A DNA stretch of 64,000 bases from Paraburkholderia caballeronis (GCF_900104845.1 NZ_FNSR01000002.1:682001-746000); one strand, 5' to 3'; positions 27,117 to 36,599 are shown, numbered from the stretch's first letter. Made by a program: numbers and translations. The notes: generated by a model from the sequence alone, not told the origin.

Positions 27117-27822
27117 GGTGACCTCGGATTTCGAAGTGCCAGGTGGAATTTTCCCTAACTGGCTTCGAGCATAACCGGTCGACCGGCTACTGGATATGAC
27201 ACCAATGTATAGTGGCCGCACGGTGCCGTCACCGACAGCCGCCCGCCGTTTCGTAAATTCGCCAGCACGATCACCCTCGATAATTCAGAAAACAAAAATC
27301 TCTTTCAGACTGCCACACAATAAAATCCGTCAACCTGACCGATTACATACCATCGGCTCACCCGTCGTTCGTCGTCGGGTGAAAACAGATATCTCACCGC
27401 GAATACGAAAATGGTAATGGACCCAACAACCTGCATCGCTCATGCGCAGCGTGTCATCGATACTACGTTGTCGGCTTGGGGACTGAATTTTTCGATACCC
27501 AACACTTCTGCGTCCGCTCTGCCGCTACGCGCGCAGACACAGGCAATGGGTACCAGTTGCGAGCCGCCAATGCGAGCAGATCGTCCGACAAATATCGGGA
27601 CGCGTAAATCAGCCGCCGCGCGCAGCGAACCGCACGGTTACCCAACCAACCCGGCCGCCGTCTCGATTGGGGTATCGCGGGATGAGTGAATTTTCATGGT
27701 GCTTCAAGACTTTTCAGGCTTGACGCGGCACGCTACCTCCATCCGTCGGGCTACCCCAACATGTGACGTGCAGTCGCGCCTCGTCCGACAACCGCAACCG
27801 CTTGCTTTCCGCAGCAAACGCC
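27117..27822. other. Long gap with no supported gene
   Basis: A plus-strand frame at 27411-27689 and minus-strand frames at 27463-27645 exist, but neither has family resemblance or a good ribosome binding site. The segment 27280-27400 is AT-rich. It may be degraded DNA plus the promoter of the hydrolase at 27823. Confidence 0.4.
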
Positions 27823-28716
27823 ATGACAAACCATACCGCCACCGACACCGACACCGCTCCAGTCGTCCATCACACGGTCACCGCCAATGGCATACGCCAG
27901 CACTATCTCGACGCGGGAACTGGCCCCGCCGTCGTTCTTCTGCATGGCTTTCCAGAAACCAGCATAGCGTGGCGCCATCAGATTGGCGTGCTCGCTCAGC
28001 AATACCGCGTGATCGCACCGGATCTGCGCGGCTACGGGGCGACGGAAAAGCCGGCGAGCGGCTATGACAAGCGCAATATGGCGCTCGATATAGCGTGCCT
28101 GCTGGACGAGCTCCGTATAGATCGGATCGCCCTCGTCGGCCACGACCGCGGCGCACGGGTCGCCACGCGCTTTGCCAAGGATCATTCGCGGCGTCTCGTC
28201 CGGCTGGCGGTGCTCGACAACGTGCCGACCCGCATGATAGCCCGGCGGATGAATGCCGATACGGCGCGTGCGTACTGGTTCTTTCTGTTTCATCTAGTTC
28301 CGGATCTTCCCGAAGCGCTGATCGAGGGCAAAGTGCCCCAGTGGCTCCGCTACTTCTTCTCGGACTGGTGCTATAACCCCCACGCAATCGACTGCGAGAC
28401 GTTCGCTCAGTATGTCGAAGCTTATCAGAGCCCCGGGGCTCTGCGCGGCGCGATGTCTGACTACCGGGCCAACGCAGCGGACGTCGCGCAGGACCTGATC
28501 GACGCGGACGTAAAGATCTCATGTCCAACGATGGCCATCTGGGGCGAGGAATTCCACGCCGTAGGCCAGATGTTCGACATGAAGGCTGTATGGGACGAGA
28601 TGGCAATGAACCTCAGGGCTGAACCGATTTCCCGATGTGGGCACCTCCCGCATGAGGAACAACCGGATCGGGTCAACGAACTGCTGCTGGATTTCCTGTC
28701 GCCCTGGAAGGAATGA
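27823..28716 (+). CDS. Alpha/beta hydrolase, haloacetate dehalogenase/epoxide hydrolase-like
   Basis: 297 residues. The oxyanion motif is LLHGFPETSIAWRHQ, the nucleophile elbow GHDRGAR has Asp instead of Ser, DLRGYGATEKP precedes the elbow, and the catalytic His is in RCGHLPHEEQP. An Asp nucleophile is the mark of the haloalkane/haloacetate dehalogenase and epoxide hydrolase branch. The WGEEF strand and cap region resemble (fluoro)acetate dehalogenases, but substrate is a guess. I use the ATG at 27823, which follows 60 bases of uncharacteristic open frame. Single gene, upstream of the cytochrome/Mo-hydroxylase operon. Confidence 0.85.
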   Translation: MTNHTATDTDTAPVVHHTVTANGIRQHYLDAGTGPAVVLLHGFPETSIAWRHQIGVLAQQYRVIAPDLRGYGATEKPASGYDKRNMALDIACLLDELRIDRIALVGHDRGARVATRFAKDHSRRLVRLAVLDNVPTRMIARRMNADTARAYWFFLFHLVPDLPEALIEGKVPQWLRYFFSDWCYNPHAIDCETFAQYVEAYQSPGALRGAMSDYRANAADVAQDLIDADVKISCPTMAIWGEEFHAVGQMFDMKAVWDEMAMNLRAEPISRCGHLPHEEQPDRVNELLLDFLSPWKE

Positions 28717-29047
28717 AAACGTGGCCGTATCAGAACCGCCCTGTCATGGATCGCCTATACGCATCAATCCGTAACCGTGTACTTGGCGCACTGCGGCAGC
28801 ATCGTCCTCGCGCGCACGTGTCTTACATTCAGGACGTTTCAACAGGACTTCAGGACTTCTGAATGGCACGCGTCCTAGATTGCGGAGCACGGTGCTCGAC
28901 GGAAAAAGTCAACCGCCACCAGCCGCGCCCGCGCGTCCCGTCATTGCTCCACAGGACAAACGACATGCCAAGCTTGCTCGACACCCACTACCTATGCCGT
29001 CTCACGGTACCAAACCGCATCGCGACAGGCTACTGCCCGGAGCGTCC
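28717..29047. other. Leader region of the Mo-hydroxylase operon
   Basis: The space before the triheme cytochrome gene. It holds a 28-codon reading frame resembling an OYE N-terminus (separate entry), but no complete gene. Confidence 0.45.
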
Positions 29048-29051
29048 ATGA
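28964..29051 (+). pseudogene. N-terminal fragment resembling an Old Yellow Enzyme gene
   Basis: The frame starting MPSLLDTHYLCRLTVPNRIA (28 codons) matches the first 20-25 residues of OYE-type reductases (pattern LFDP..LG.LTLPNRIVMAPLTR) and then stops. Its TGA overlaps the ATG of the cytochrome c gene. It looks like the remains of a deleted second OYE gene, whose start region now serves as a leader. A chance match is possible because the fragment is short. Confidence 0.45.
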
Positions 29052-30337
29052 ACCGCAAGCGGCTATGGTTCAATGTGGCCGGCGCGGCGATAGTAGGCGT
29101 CGCCGTTTCGGTCGGCGTGATATGGCAACCTACAATCGCGCCAGTGGCCCCACCGTCGCCGGCGGCCTTTGACCGGCAACTGAAGCTGGAGGGTGCGCAT
29201 GTCGTCGCGCTCGGCGACTGCGCCGTGTGTCATACGTCGAAAAACGGCAAGCCGTTCGCGGGCGGCCTGCCGCTCGCGACGCCATTCGGCACGATCTACG
29301 CCACCAACATCACACCAGATGCACAGACCGGAATCGGCAACTGGTCAGAACAGGCATTCGCCCGCGCGCTACGGTACGGCATCGCCCGCGACGGCGACCA
29401 CCTGTATCCAGCGTTCCCGTACGTCCACTTCACTCAGATGTCTGATCGCGAGATCGCGGCGGCGTACGCGTATCTGATGAGCCGCGATCCCGTTCGCGCG
29501 CAGACGCCGGCGAACCGGCTGGTGTTCCCGCTCAACTACCGGCCGCTGGTTGCATTCTGGAACCTGCTGTTCCTGCGACCGGGTCCGCGCGACGAGATTC
29601 CCGGCAAGGACGCGCAATGGAACCGCGGCAAGCTACTCGTCAGCGGACTGGGCCACTGCGCAGCCTGTCATTCGCCGCTCAACGCAATCGGCGGGGAAAA
29701 GTCGGGCCACGCATTCGACGGCGGCGTCGTGGACGGCTGGGAGGCGCCTCCGCTGAACGCGCTCAACCGCGCGGTTCGTCCCTGGACCAAAGCGCAGTTG
29801 GTCGCTTACCTGCGCACCGGCCGCGCGAGCGAGCACGGCGCGGCCGCCGGCCCGATGCTACCAGTCACCCGCGAACTCGCAACGGTGCCTGAGGACGACG
29901 CCGAGGCGATGGCGGCTTACCTGATATCGATTCAGAAACCAGTGGAAGGCAACGTCGCGCGACCTTCCGTATCCGCGGTCGCCGCAACCTCGCCGAACGC
30001 CGCCGCTCAGCGCGGTGCGGCGATCTTCGCCGCGTCCTGCGCGCAATGTCATGGCACCGGCTCGCCGATGCTCATCATCGGTGAAAGGCCGGACCTTGGA
30101 TTTAGCACGGCCGTCAACGCAGCCACGCCGCGCGACGCGATTCAAACGATTCTCGGCGGCATCGAATGGCATGGCGAAGACACGACGACCTACATGCCGG
30201 CATTCGGTGGTCTCTACAACGACCGGCAGATCGCCGATCTTGTGATGTTCCTGCGCGGCAATTGGTCCACGCGTCCAGCATGGACCGACGTCGAAGCATC
30301 CGTCGCGAAGATCAGACAGGAGAACAACGCCCGATGA
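29048..30337 (+). CDS. Triheme cytochrome c, electron-acceptor subunit
   Basis: 429 residues with an N-terminal membrane anchor/signal (about 8-27) and three CxxCH haem sites (CAVCH at 58-62, CAACH near 204, CAQCH near 331), as in the cytochrome subunits of membrane-bound alcohol/aldehyde dehydrogenases. Here it would take electrons from the periplasmic Mo-hydroxylase encoded next and pass them to the respiratory chain. The ATG at 29048 follows a short OYE-like leader. The stop overlaps the ATG of the [2Fe-2S] gene (ATGA), so the genes are coupled. Confidence 0.92.
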   Translation: MNRKRLWFNVAGAAIVGVAVSVGVIWQPTIAPVAPPSPAAFDRQLKLEGAHVVALGDCAVCHTSKNGKPFAGGLPLATPFGTIYATNITPDAQTGIGNWSEQAFARALRYGIARDGDHLYPAFPYVHFTQMSDREIAAAYAYLMSRDPVRAQTPANRLVFPLNYRPLVAFWNLLFLRPGPRDEIPGKDAQWNRGKLLVSGLGHCAACHSPLNAIGGEKSGHAFDGGVVDGWEAPPLNALNRAVRPWTKAQLVAYLRTGRASEHGAAAGPMLPVTRELATVPEDDAEAMAAYLISIQKPVEGNVARPSVSAVAATSPNAAAQRGAAIFAASCAQCHGTGSPMLIIGERPDLGFSTAVNAATPRDAIQTILGGIEWHGEDTTTYMPAFGGLYNDRQIADLVMFLRGNWSTRPAWTDVEASVAKIRQENNAR

Positions 30338-30831
30338 TTTCCCTTCTCGTAAACGGCGTGCAGCATGCGCTTGACGTCGATCCGTCGACACCGCTCCTTT
30401 ATGTACTGCGCAACGACCTCCATCTGCACGGCGCTAAGTTCGGCTGCGGCCTGGGACAATGCGGGGCCTGCACGGTAGTCCTCGACGGTCAACCCGCGTT
30501 CTCGTGCGTCATGCCGGTCAGCACAGTCGGGACAAGACATGTGCAAACCATCGAAGGCCTCGGTAGCGCGGCTCACCCCGGCCGGCTGCAAAGCGCGTTC
30601 ATCAGGCATCAGGCCGCACAGTGCGGCTACTGCATCGCGGGCATGATCATGCGCGCACAGGCCCTGCTGGATCGCAATCCGCACCCCACTGAGCGCGAAC
30701 TGCGTGAACACATGCAACCGAACCTCTGCCGTTGCGGCACGCACCTGCGCATCCTCGCGGCGATCCGCGAAGTTGCCGGATTGCCGGCGCCGAGCACGGG
30801 CTCGGCCGCCATTCCTTCGTCAGCGCAATAA
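30334..30831 (+). CDS. [2Fe-2S] subunit of a molybdenum hydroxylase (IorA-like)
   Basis: 165 residues. The plant-type ferredoxin cluster is bound by Cys38, Cys43, Cys46 and Cys58 (FGCGLGQCGACTV...FSC). The second, all-helical cluster is bound by Cys97, Cys100, Cys132 and Cys134 (CGYC...CRCG). This is the small electron-transfer subunit of xanthine-oxidase-family enzymes such as isoquinoline 1-oxidoreductase or aldehyde oxidases. No signal peptide, so it probably crosses with the Tat-exported large subunit. Coupled to the cytochrome gene by ATGA; 11 bp before the large-subunit gene. Confidence 0.93.
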   Translation: MISLLVNGVQHALDVDPSTPLLYVLRNDLHLHGAKFGCGLGQCGACTVVLDGQPAFSCVMPVSTVGTRHVQTIEGLGSAAHPGRLQSAFIRHQAAQCGYCIAGMIMRAQALLDRNPHPTERELREHMQPNLCRCGTHLRILAAIREVAGLPAPSTGSAAIPSSAQ

Positions 30832-30842
30832 AAGGACGTGTG

Positions 30843-33107
30843 ATGAAACGCCCGGATGAAATCATTGACGAAAGCCGCCGCCACTTCATCGTATCGGGCG
30901 CGCTCTTTGTCGGGTTCACCCTCGCCGCACCACGCCACGCGCGCGCCGACGAGGTGATTGCCGACGAAGGCGCGGCCATCCACGTATCGCAAGCAACCGA
31001 GGCGCTCGCCGGCAGCCTGAAGACCAATCCCCTCCTCGACGCGTGGATCAGGATCAGTCCGGACGGCAAAGTGACGGTGTTCACCGGCAAGGTGGAACTC
31101 GGCACCGGCGTCCGCACGGCGCTGCTTCAGGTCGCCGCGGAAGAGCTGAATATGGCCCCCTCCCTGATCACGTTTTTGACCGCTGACACCGGCGCGTCCC
31201 CCGACGAGGGGCTCACTGCTGGCAGCCACACGATTGCCGACAGCGGCACGGCACTGTTGAACGCCGCCGCGCAGGTGCGGGGACTGCTGGTGAGCGCCGC
31301 CGCGGGACGCTTCGGCGTGCCGGCCAAGTCGCTAGTCGCAAGCGACGCGTTGATCCTCGCCCCCGACGGCCGCTCGATAAGCTACGGCGACGCAGTTGGC
31401 CTCGTCGACCTGCATCGCAACGCAAGCGCCACGTCACCACTGAAGGACCCCGCGACGTTTCAGGTGATCGGCACGTCGCTGCCTCGCGTCGACATCCCTT
31501 CGAAGGTAACGGGCGGCATCAGCTACGTCCAGGACATGCAGTTGCCCGGCATGCTGCACGCCCGGATCGTGATGCCTCCGTCGTACGGCGCGACGCTTGT
31601 CGAAGTGGACGAAGCCGCCGTTACAAAGCTACCCGGCGTCGTACGGATCGTACGCAACGGTAGCCTGCTCGCAGTGGTGGCGACCGGCGAATGGCAGGCG
31701 GTCGTCGCACAGCGCGCGCTGTCCAACCATAGCCGCTGGCGCGCGGGCCGGGCGTTGCCAGACCCCGCTACCGTGCATCGAGAGCTGAAAACACTGGCCA
31801 CGCAACGTATCGAAATCGCGGCACAGCACGACGCAGTCGCGCCTGCGACGAGAACGCTGAGCGCCACGTACATCAAGCGTTATCTGCTTCACGGTTCGAT
31901 CGGCCCGTCGTGTTCGGTCGCCCGCTTCGACGACGGGACTCTGACGGTGTGGACGCATTCTCAGGGCGTCTATCCGCTGCGCGACGCGCTCGCTGAAATG
32001 CTGTCGATGCCGAAAAACAAGGTGCGGTGCATTCACACCGAGGGATCGGGTTGCTATGGCCACAATGGCGCAGACGACGTAGCCGCGCACGCCGCGCTGA
32101 TTGCCTGCGCGATGCCCGGCCATCCTGTCCGAGTTCAGTGGATGCGCGAGCAGGAGCATACGTGGGATCACTTTACGCCGGCCATGGTGACCGAGGTTCA
32201 TGCATCGCTCGACGCAACCGGGCACATTGTCGACTGGGAATACGCGCTGTGGAGCAGCTCGCACAACGAGCGTATCGTCAACGCGGGCAGGCTCACCCCG
32301 GCGACGATGCTAGAAAAGCCATTCGCGCCAGCGCCGTCGGTACCGATGCTGCAGCCTGAAGGTGGCGGCGACCGAAATGCCATTCCGCTCTATACGCTGC
32401 CGAACATGCGCGTGACGAACTATTTTTCTCCGACGATGCCGCTTCCGACGTCGGCCATGCGCTCGCTCGGCGCGCACACGAATATCTTTTCGATAGAAAG
32501 CTTTGTCGATGAGCTCGCCCATGCCGCCGGGATCGACCCGGTGCAATTTCGTCTCATGCACATGCAGGATCCCCGCGCGCGCGACGTGATCGAACTGGCC
32601 GCAAAGCAGTTCGGCTGGCCGCGCCGCGACCGCACGCCTGGTCGCGGCGTCGGCTTTGCCTTTGGCAAGTACAAGAACCTGATGGCTTATGTCGCGATCG
32701 CCGTCGAAATTTCGGTTGTGCGGGAAACGGGCCACGTCCGGCTCGAAAATGCACACGTCGCTGTGGACGCCGGTCAGATAGTCAGTCCGGACGGCATACG
32801 CAATCAGATCCAAGGCGGCGTCGTCCAGTCCACGAGCTGGACGCTCTATGAATCGCTTCAGTATGACACGCAGCGAATCCGCAGTTTCGACTGGAGCAGC
32901 TACCCGATCATGCGTTTCCAGTCGGTGCCGGACTCTGTCGACGTACATCTGATTGACCGACCAGGCGCCCCTTTCCTCGGCGCCGCGGAAGCATCGATGG
33001 GCCCGACCGCCGGTGCGCTCGCGAACGCGCTCTTCGACGCAACCAGCGTGCGTGTGCGCGAAATGCCGCTGGCCGGTGACGCACTGCGTCGCCTTATCGA
33101 CGTATGA
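30843..33107 (+). CDS. Molybdopterin-binding subunit of a molybdenum hydroxylase (IorB/aldehyde oxidase-like)
   Basis: 754 residues of the COG1529 family. An N-terminal twin-arginine-type signal (ESRRHFIVSGALFVGFTLAA) indicates periplasmic export of the folded enzyme. Then come GKVELGTGVRTALLQVAAEEL and GLTAGSHTIADSG, typical of IorB-like subunits, and Mo-cofactor contacts GCYGHNGADDVAAHA and GAAEASMGPTAGALANALFDA in the C-terminal half. RBS AAAGGA before the ATG at 30843. With the [2Fe-2S] subunit and triheme cytochrome it should hydroxylate an aldehyde or N-heterocycle with water and feed electrons to the respiratory chain. The aldehyde dehydrogenase further downstream would handle a related or successive product (inference). 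Confidence 0.92.
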   Translation: MKRPDEIIDESRRHFIVSGALFVGFTLAAPRHARADEVIADEGAAIHVSQATEALAGSLKTNPLLDAWIRISPDGKVTVFTGKVELGTGVRTALLQVAAEELNMAPSLITFLTADTGASPDEGLTAGSHTIADSGTALLNAAAQVRGLLVSAAAGRFGVPAKSLVASDALILAPDGRSISYGDAVGLVDLHRNASATSPLKDPATFQVIGTSLPRVDIPSKVTGGISYVQDMQLPGMLHARIVMPPSYGATLVEVDEAAVTKLPGVVRIVRNGSLLAVVATGEWQAVVAQRALSNHSRWRAGRALPDPATVHRELKTLATQRIEIAAQHDAVAPATRTLSATYIKRYLLHGSIGPSCSVARFDDGTLTVWTHSQGVYPLRDALAEMLSMPKNKVRCIHTEGSGCYGHNGADDVAAHAALIACAMPGHPVRVQWMREQEHTWDHFTPAMVTEVHASLDATGHIVDWEYALWSSSHNERIVNAGRLTPATMLEKPFAPAPSVPMLQPEGGGDRNAIPLYTLPNMRVTNYFSPTMPLPTSAMRSLGAHTNIFSIESFVDELAHAAGIDPVQFRLMHMQDPRARDVIELAAKQFGWPRRDRTPGRGVGFAFGKYKNLMAYVAIAVEISVVRETGHVRLENAHVAVDAGQIVSPDGIRNQIQGGVVQSTSWTLYESLQYDTQRIRSFDWSSYPIMRFQSVPDSVDVHLIDRPGAPFLGAAEASMGPTAGALANALFDATSVRVREMPLAGDALRRLIDV

Positions 33108-33120
33108 GGGAAAAAACACT

Positions 33121-34113
33121 ATGGACACGCTTTTGTCGATGAGGATCTTTGTGCGTATCGTGGAGACGGGTAGCCTCACTCGCGCGTCCGATTCGACCGG
33201 CTTGACGACGCCGAGAGTCTCCACGCTGCTACGAGCGCTCGAGCAGCATCTCGGCTGCAAGCTACTAAACCGCACCACACGCCGCCTTTCACTCACTGAA
33301 GACGGCAACACGTACTACCAGCACTGCGTCACTGTGCTCGGTGAAATCGACGATATGGAAGCGTCGCTGTCGCGCGCGCGAAAGACGGCGAAAGGCCGTC
33401 TCAGGGTCAACATGCCGTCCGCGATGGCAAAGCATATCGTGATTCCCGCATTGCCCAGCTTCGTCGACGCATATCCGGAAATATTATTCGAACTGAGCGT
33501 AACCGATAGCCAGATCGACGTCATCGGCGAAGGCGTCGATTGCGTCGTGCGCGTCGGCACGCTGGACGACTCGGGATTGATTGCGACGAGAATCGGCAGC
33601 GTGACGACCTGCACCTGTGCCGCGCCGTCCTATCTCGCGCGGCACGGAACGCCAGAGTGCGTGGACGACCTCACCGCCCACCAGGTGGTGAACTACCTGT
33701 CCAGCGACACGGGCCGCCCGCGAAGCTGGAACTACGTCGTTGGCGGCAATCTGCGGACGATGCCAATGCGCGGCCCCGTTGCAGTGAACGACGCCGATGC
33801 CTACGTTGCATGCGCTCTTGCCGGCCTCGGTCTCGTACAGACCTCGATGTATCTGCTCGAACCGCACTTGCGCTCACAGCAGTTGCGCGAAGTCCTGCAC
33901 GAGTACAACTCGCCTCCGCGCCCGGTCTCGGTGCTCTATGCGCCCAATCGTCAACTCCCGCACAAGTTGCGGCTGTTCATCGACTGGGTCACATCGCTTT
34001 TTGCGCGAAACCCAGTCTTACAGGGCCGCCGGCCGGACGGTCTGCAGCCGGCACCTCAACCTACCGGACCGGACTATCCGGAATTGGCCGTTCTATCAGG
34101 AGAATTTTCATGA
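33121..34113 (+). CDS. LysR-family regulator embedded in the operon
   Basis: 330 residues: winged helix MDTLLSMRIFVRIVETGSLTRASDSTGL...VSTLLRALEQHLG, then an effector domain of the CrgA/DmlR-like subgroup. The C-terminus is extended by a Pro/Gly-rich tail of about 30 residues. The ATG at 33121 follows GAGGG and lies 13 bp after the Mo subunit. Its stop overlaps the ATG of the aldehyde dehydrogenase (ATGA). Unusually for a LysR gene it is transcribed with, not against, its presumed target operon. Confidence 0.9.
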   Translation: MDTLLSMRIFVRIVETGSLTRASDSTGLTTPRVSTLLRALEQHLGCKLLNRTTRRLSLTEDGNTYYQHCVTVLGEIDDMEASLSRARKTAKGRLRVNMPSAMAKHIVIPALPSFVDAYPEILFELSVTDSQIDVIGEGVDCVVRVGTLDDSGLIATRIGSVTTCTCAAPSYLARHGTPECVDDLTAHQVVNYLSSDTGRPRSWNYVVGGNLRTMPMRGPVAVNDADAYVACALAGLGLVQTSMYLLEPHLRSQQLREVLHEYNSPPRPVSVLYAPNRQLPHKLRLFIDWVTSLFARNPVLQGRRPDGLQPAPQPTGPDYPELAVLSGEFS

Positions 34114-35690
34114 AAGTCACTGGCGAGATGCCCATTGGGAAAGCTACCCGCTTCGGTGCCGCCGGCACTGTCAAGGCATTCGACCCTCGTCGCGGCGTCG
34201 AGATCGAGCCGCCGTTCGGAGTGGCGACGGCCGATGACGTCGACGATGCCTGTCAGCTAGCGCTGCGCGCGTTCGAGTCTTATCGCGAAACTTCGCCGGC
34301 CGAGCGCGGCGCGTTTCTCGTGCGTGCGGCCGACAACCTCCTCGCGCTCGGCGACGTGTTGTACGAGCGCGCCGCCAGCGAAACGGGACTGACAGTCGAG
34401 CGAATCAAGGGAGAGACGGCGCGCACCGCCGCGCAATTGAAGCTGTTCGCCGACGTCGTGCGCCACGGACGCTGGCGCAACGCAACGATCGACTCCGGTG
34501 ACCCGACGCGCGAGCCGCTGCCGAAGGCCGAACTGCGCATGCAAAAGGTCCCCGTCGGCCCCGTGGCCGTCTTCGGCGCGAGCAATTTCCCAATTCTCTA
34601 TTCGGTGGCTGGCGGCGACACGGCCTCGGCGCTGGCCGCCGGCTGCCCCGTCGTGGTAAAGGCGCACGGATCGCATCCGGGAACGTCGGAACTCGTCGGC
34701 AAGGCGATCCAGGCAGCGGTGGCGCAAAGCGGTCTTCATGAAGGTGTCTTTTCACTGCTGATCGGCGCCGGCAACGCCGTCGGCGAAGCTCTGGTCGATC
34801 ATCCGGCGATCCACGCAGTGGGCTTCACCGGGTCAGAAGCCGGCGGCATGGCGCTCGTGCGCCGCGGCGCCGCCCGCCCGGTGCCGATTCCCGTGTTTGC
34901 GGAAATGACGAGCGTGAACCCGAACTTCGTCCTCCCTCACGCGCTGGAAGTCCGTGCGCCCGAATTCGCGTCGCGCTTCGTCGAACGCATGACCGCCGGT
35001 GCAGGGCAGATGTGCCTGAAGCCGGGCATGATCGTCGCCATCGAAGGCCCCGGGTTCGGTGCGCTACGCGATGCGCTAGCCCACGCGCTGCGCGGCGTGC
35101 CTGCGCAAACGATGTTGAGCCCGGGAATCTACGAGAATTTCCGGCGTGAAACCGAACGCAGCCGCCACGGGCAGTCGAGCGTGTCGATCGCACAAGGGCA
35201 AGCGCCCGAGGCGCGTTTTGACGGCCAATCCGAAATCTTCGAGATGGACGCGACGGAACTGCTCGCTGAGCCGGCCCTCGCCGGTGAGATGTTCGGGCCC
35301 GCTGCGGTACTGGTCCGCTGTCGCGACACGCAACAGATGCTTGCCGTCGCAGCAGGCTTGCAAGGTCAACTCACCGTCGCGCTGCACATCGATTCCGGCG
35401 ACATCGAACTGGCCCGACTGCTGCTGCCCGTGGTCGAGCGCAAGACCAACCGCATCCTTGCGAACAAGTTCTCCAACATGGTCGAAATCGGCTATGCGAC
35501 GGTGCATGGCGGCCCGTTCCCGGCCACATCGGACAGCCGCTTCACGTCGGTCGGCGCAACGGCGATCGAACGCTTCCTGCGGCCGGTTTGCTATGAAAAT
35601 CTGCCCGCTGAACTGCTCCCGCCCGCGTTGCGGGACGATAACCCGCTGTCGTTGTGGCGGGTGAGGGACGGCGAGCTCGAGCAACGCTAG
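34110..35690 (+). CDS. Aldehyde dehydrogenase, alpha-ketoglutaric semialdehyde dehydrogenase type
   Basis: 526 residues, NADP-type ALDH fold. The catalytic Cys is in GAGQMCLKPGM, the general base Glu in VFAEMTSVNPN, with VAVFGASNFPILYSVAGGDTASALAAGCPVVVKAH for the cofactor site. Length and the PVFAEMxSVNP signature match 2,5-dioxovalerate (alpha-KG semialdehyde) dehydrogenases used in sugar-acid, hydroxyproline and related pathways. AGGAGA precedes the ATG at 34110, which overlaps the LysR stop. Last gene of the cytochrome-Mo-hydroxylase-LysR-ALDH unit, followed by a strong terminator at 35723. Whether the natural substrate is KG-semialdehyde or another aldehyde is open. Confidence 0.9.
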   Translation: MKVTGEMPIGKATRFGAAGTVKAFDPRRGVEIEPPFGVATADDVDDACQLALRAFESYRETSPAERGAFLVRAADNLLALGDVLYERAASETGLTVERIKGETARTAAQLKLFADVVRHGRWRNATIDSGDPTREPLPKAELRMQKVPVGPVAVFGASNFPILYSVAGGDTASALAAGCPVVVKAHGSHPGTSELVGKAIQAAVAQSGLHEGVFSLLIGAGNAVGEALVDHPAIHAVGFTGSEAGGMALVRRGAARPVPIPVFAEMTSVNPNFVLPHALEVRAPEFASRFVERMTAGAGQMCLKPGMIVAIEGPGFGALRDALAHALRGVPAQTMLSPGIYENFRRETERSRHGQSSVSIAQGQAPEARFDGQSEIFEMDATELLAEPALAGEMFGPAAVLVRCRDTQQMLAVAAGLQGQLTVALHIDSGDIELARLLLPVVERKTNRILANKFSNMVEIGYATVHGGPFPATSDSRFTSVGATAIERFLRPVCYENLPAELLPPALRDDNPLSLWRVRDGELEQR

Positions 35691-35722
35691 CGAGATCCGC
35701 ATTTCCCGTACGAAAAATGGGC

Positions 35723-35754
35723 GGCCCGGCATGCGAACGCGTGCCGGGCCTTTT
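35723..35754 (+). terminator. Rho-independent terminator after the ALDH gene
   Basis: Nine-base stem GGCCCGGCA (35723-35731) / TGCCGGGCC (35742-35750), ten-base loop, then TTTTGCTTT. A T-run also follows the stem on the minus strand (complement of AAAAATGG at 35713-35720), so it may stop transcription from both sides, including the pseudogene at 35790. Confidence 0.85.
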
Positions 35755-35789
35755 GCTTTATTGCCATACCGCCGCACGAACGACTTCGA

Positions 35790-36599
35790 CTGCCTCGTAC
35801 GGCGGTCGCCGTTTGTTCGGGATGTCTGAAACTGAACCGGCGGACCCAGCTTCCCGTCGATCTTCGGTACGATAACGAGGTATTGCCGCACTTCGGCCGA
35901 CGACGCGCTGTCAACGGCCACCACGCGCCGGATCTGGCCGATTGCATTGACGATGGCAGAGCGGGCCGGATTGGCCTTGGACGTCGCAAGCGGTTCCACC
36001 CCGCCGCCGCCGTCCGCGCGCTCCGCGAGGTCCAGGACGTAGGTCTGTCCCGCCTGCAGTCCGGTGACGGAGGCCTGCAGTACCTCCAGCAATCCCTGAT
36101 CGAACAACGCCACGCTCGGCGCCGCCGCGCCAAGCGCATCCCGAACTGCGCCGGCTGGACGCAATGCCACCTGTGCCGCGTGTCCGGCAACACCGGGCGG
36201 CTCGAGGTTAGCCAATCCATCGCCTTCGTGTACCGCATCCGGCACATAAGCAACGGCCTGCGGCGCCTGCCCTATTGGCGCATGCGCGATCACGCGATTA
36301 GTCGCAGTATCGATCGCCGCCAGCCGGTCCGCGTTTTCCAGACCGACATATACGCGGCTACCCTCGCCGGACAGCCAGATACCGTGAAGTAGATCGCCGA
36401 CGGGAATCGTCGCGACCTGCGAGAAGTCCGTGGTACGGAACACCTTGACCTCATTGAGTCCGCCAATTGTCACATACGCGAACTGGCCGGTTGCGTTGCG
36501 CACGATGTTGACGTGATGCGTAATCAGCCCGGTATCGATAGTCTTCAACAGTGCAAAAGGTGGACGCCCGTCGAAAACCCGCACTTCACCGGTGTCCTA
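35790..36599 (-). pseudogene. YncE-like beta-propeller protein, C-terminal part (split by IS630)
   Basis: In frame from the IS edge: DTGEVRVFDGRPPFALLKTID, HHVNIVRNATGQFAYVTIGGLNEVKVFRT, and GIWLSGEGSRVYVGLENADRLAAIDTATNRVIAHAPIGQAPQAVAYV. These are YVTN-type propeller blades. The frame then continues with a Pro/Ala-rich segment and a beta-rich tail (GQTYVLDLAERADG, YLVIVPKIDGKLGPP). The frame stays open far past this point into DNA antisense to the ALDH gene, so the true end is uncertain and I place it near 35790, just upstream of the terminator. The N-terminal part is on the other side of the IS element. Confidence 0.8.

Noticed and set aside
27411..27689. 92-codon plus-strand frame
   Set aside because: Low-complexity Ala/Thr/Pro-rich composition without ribosome binding site.
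35076..35790. C-terminal extension of the minus-strand beta-propeller frame
   Set aside because: It is antisense to the well supported ALDH gene and has no family similarity; the terminator at 35723 also separates them.
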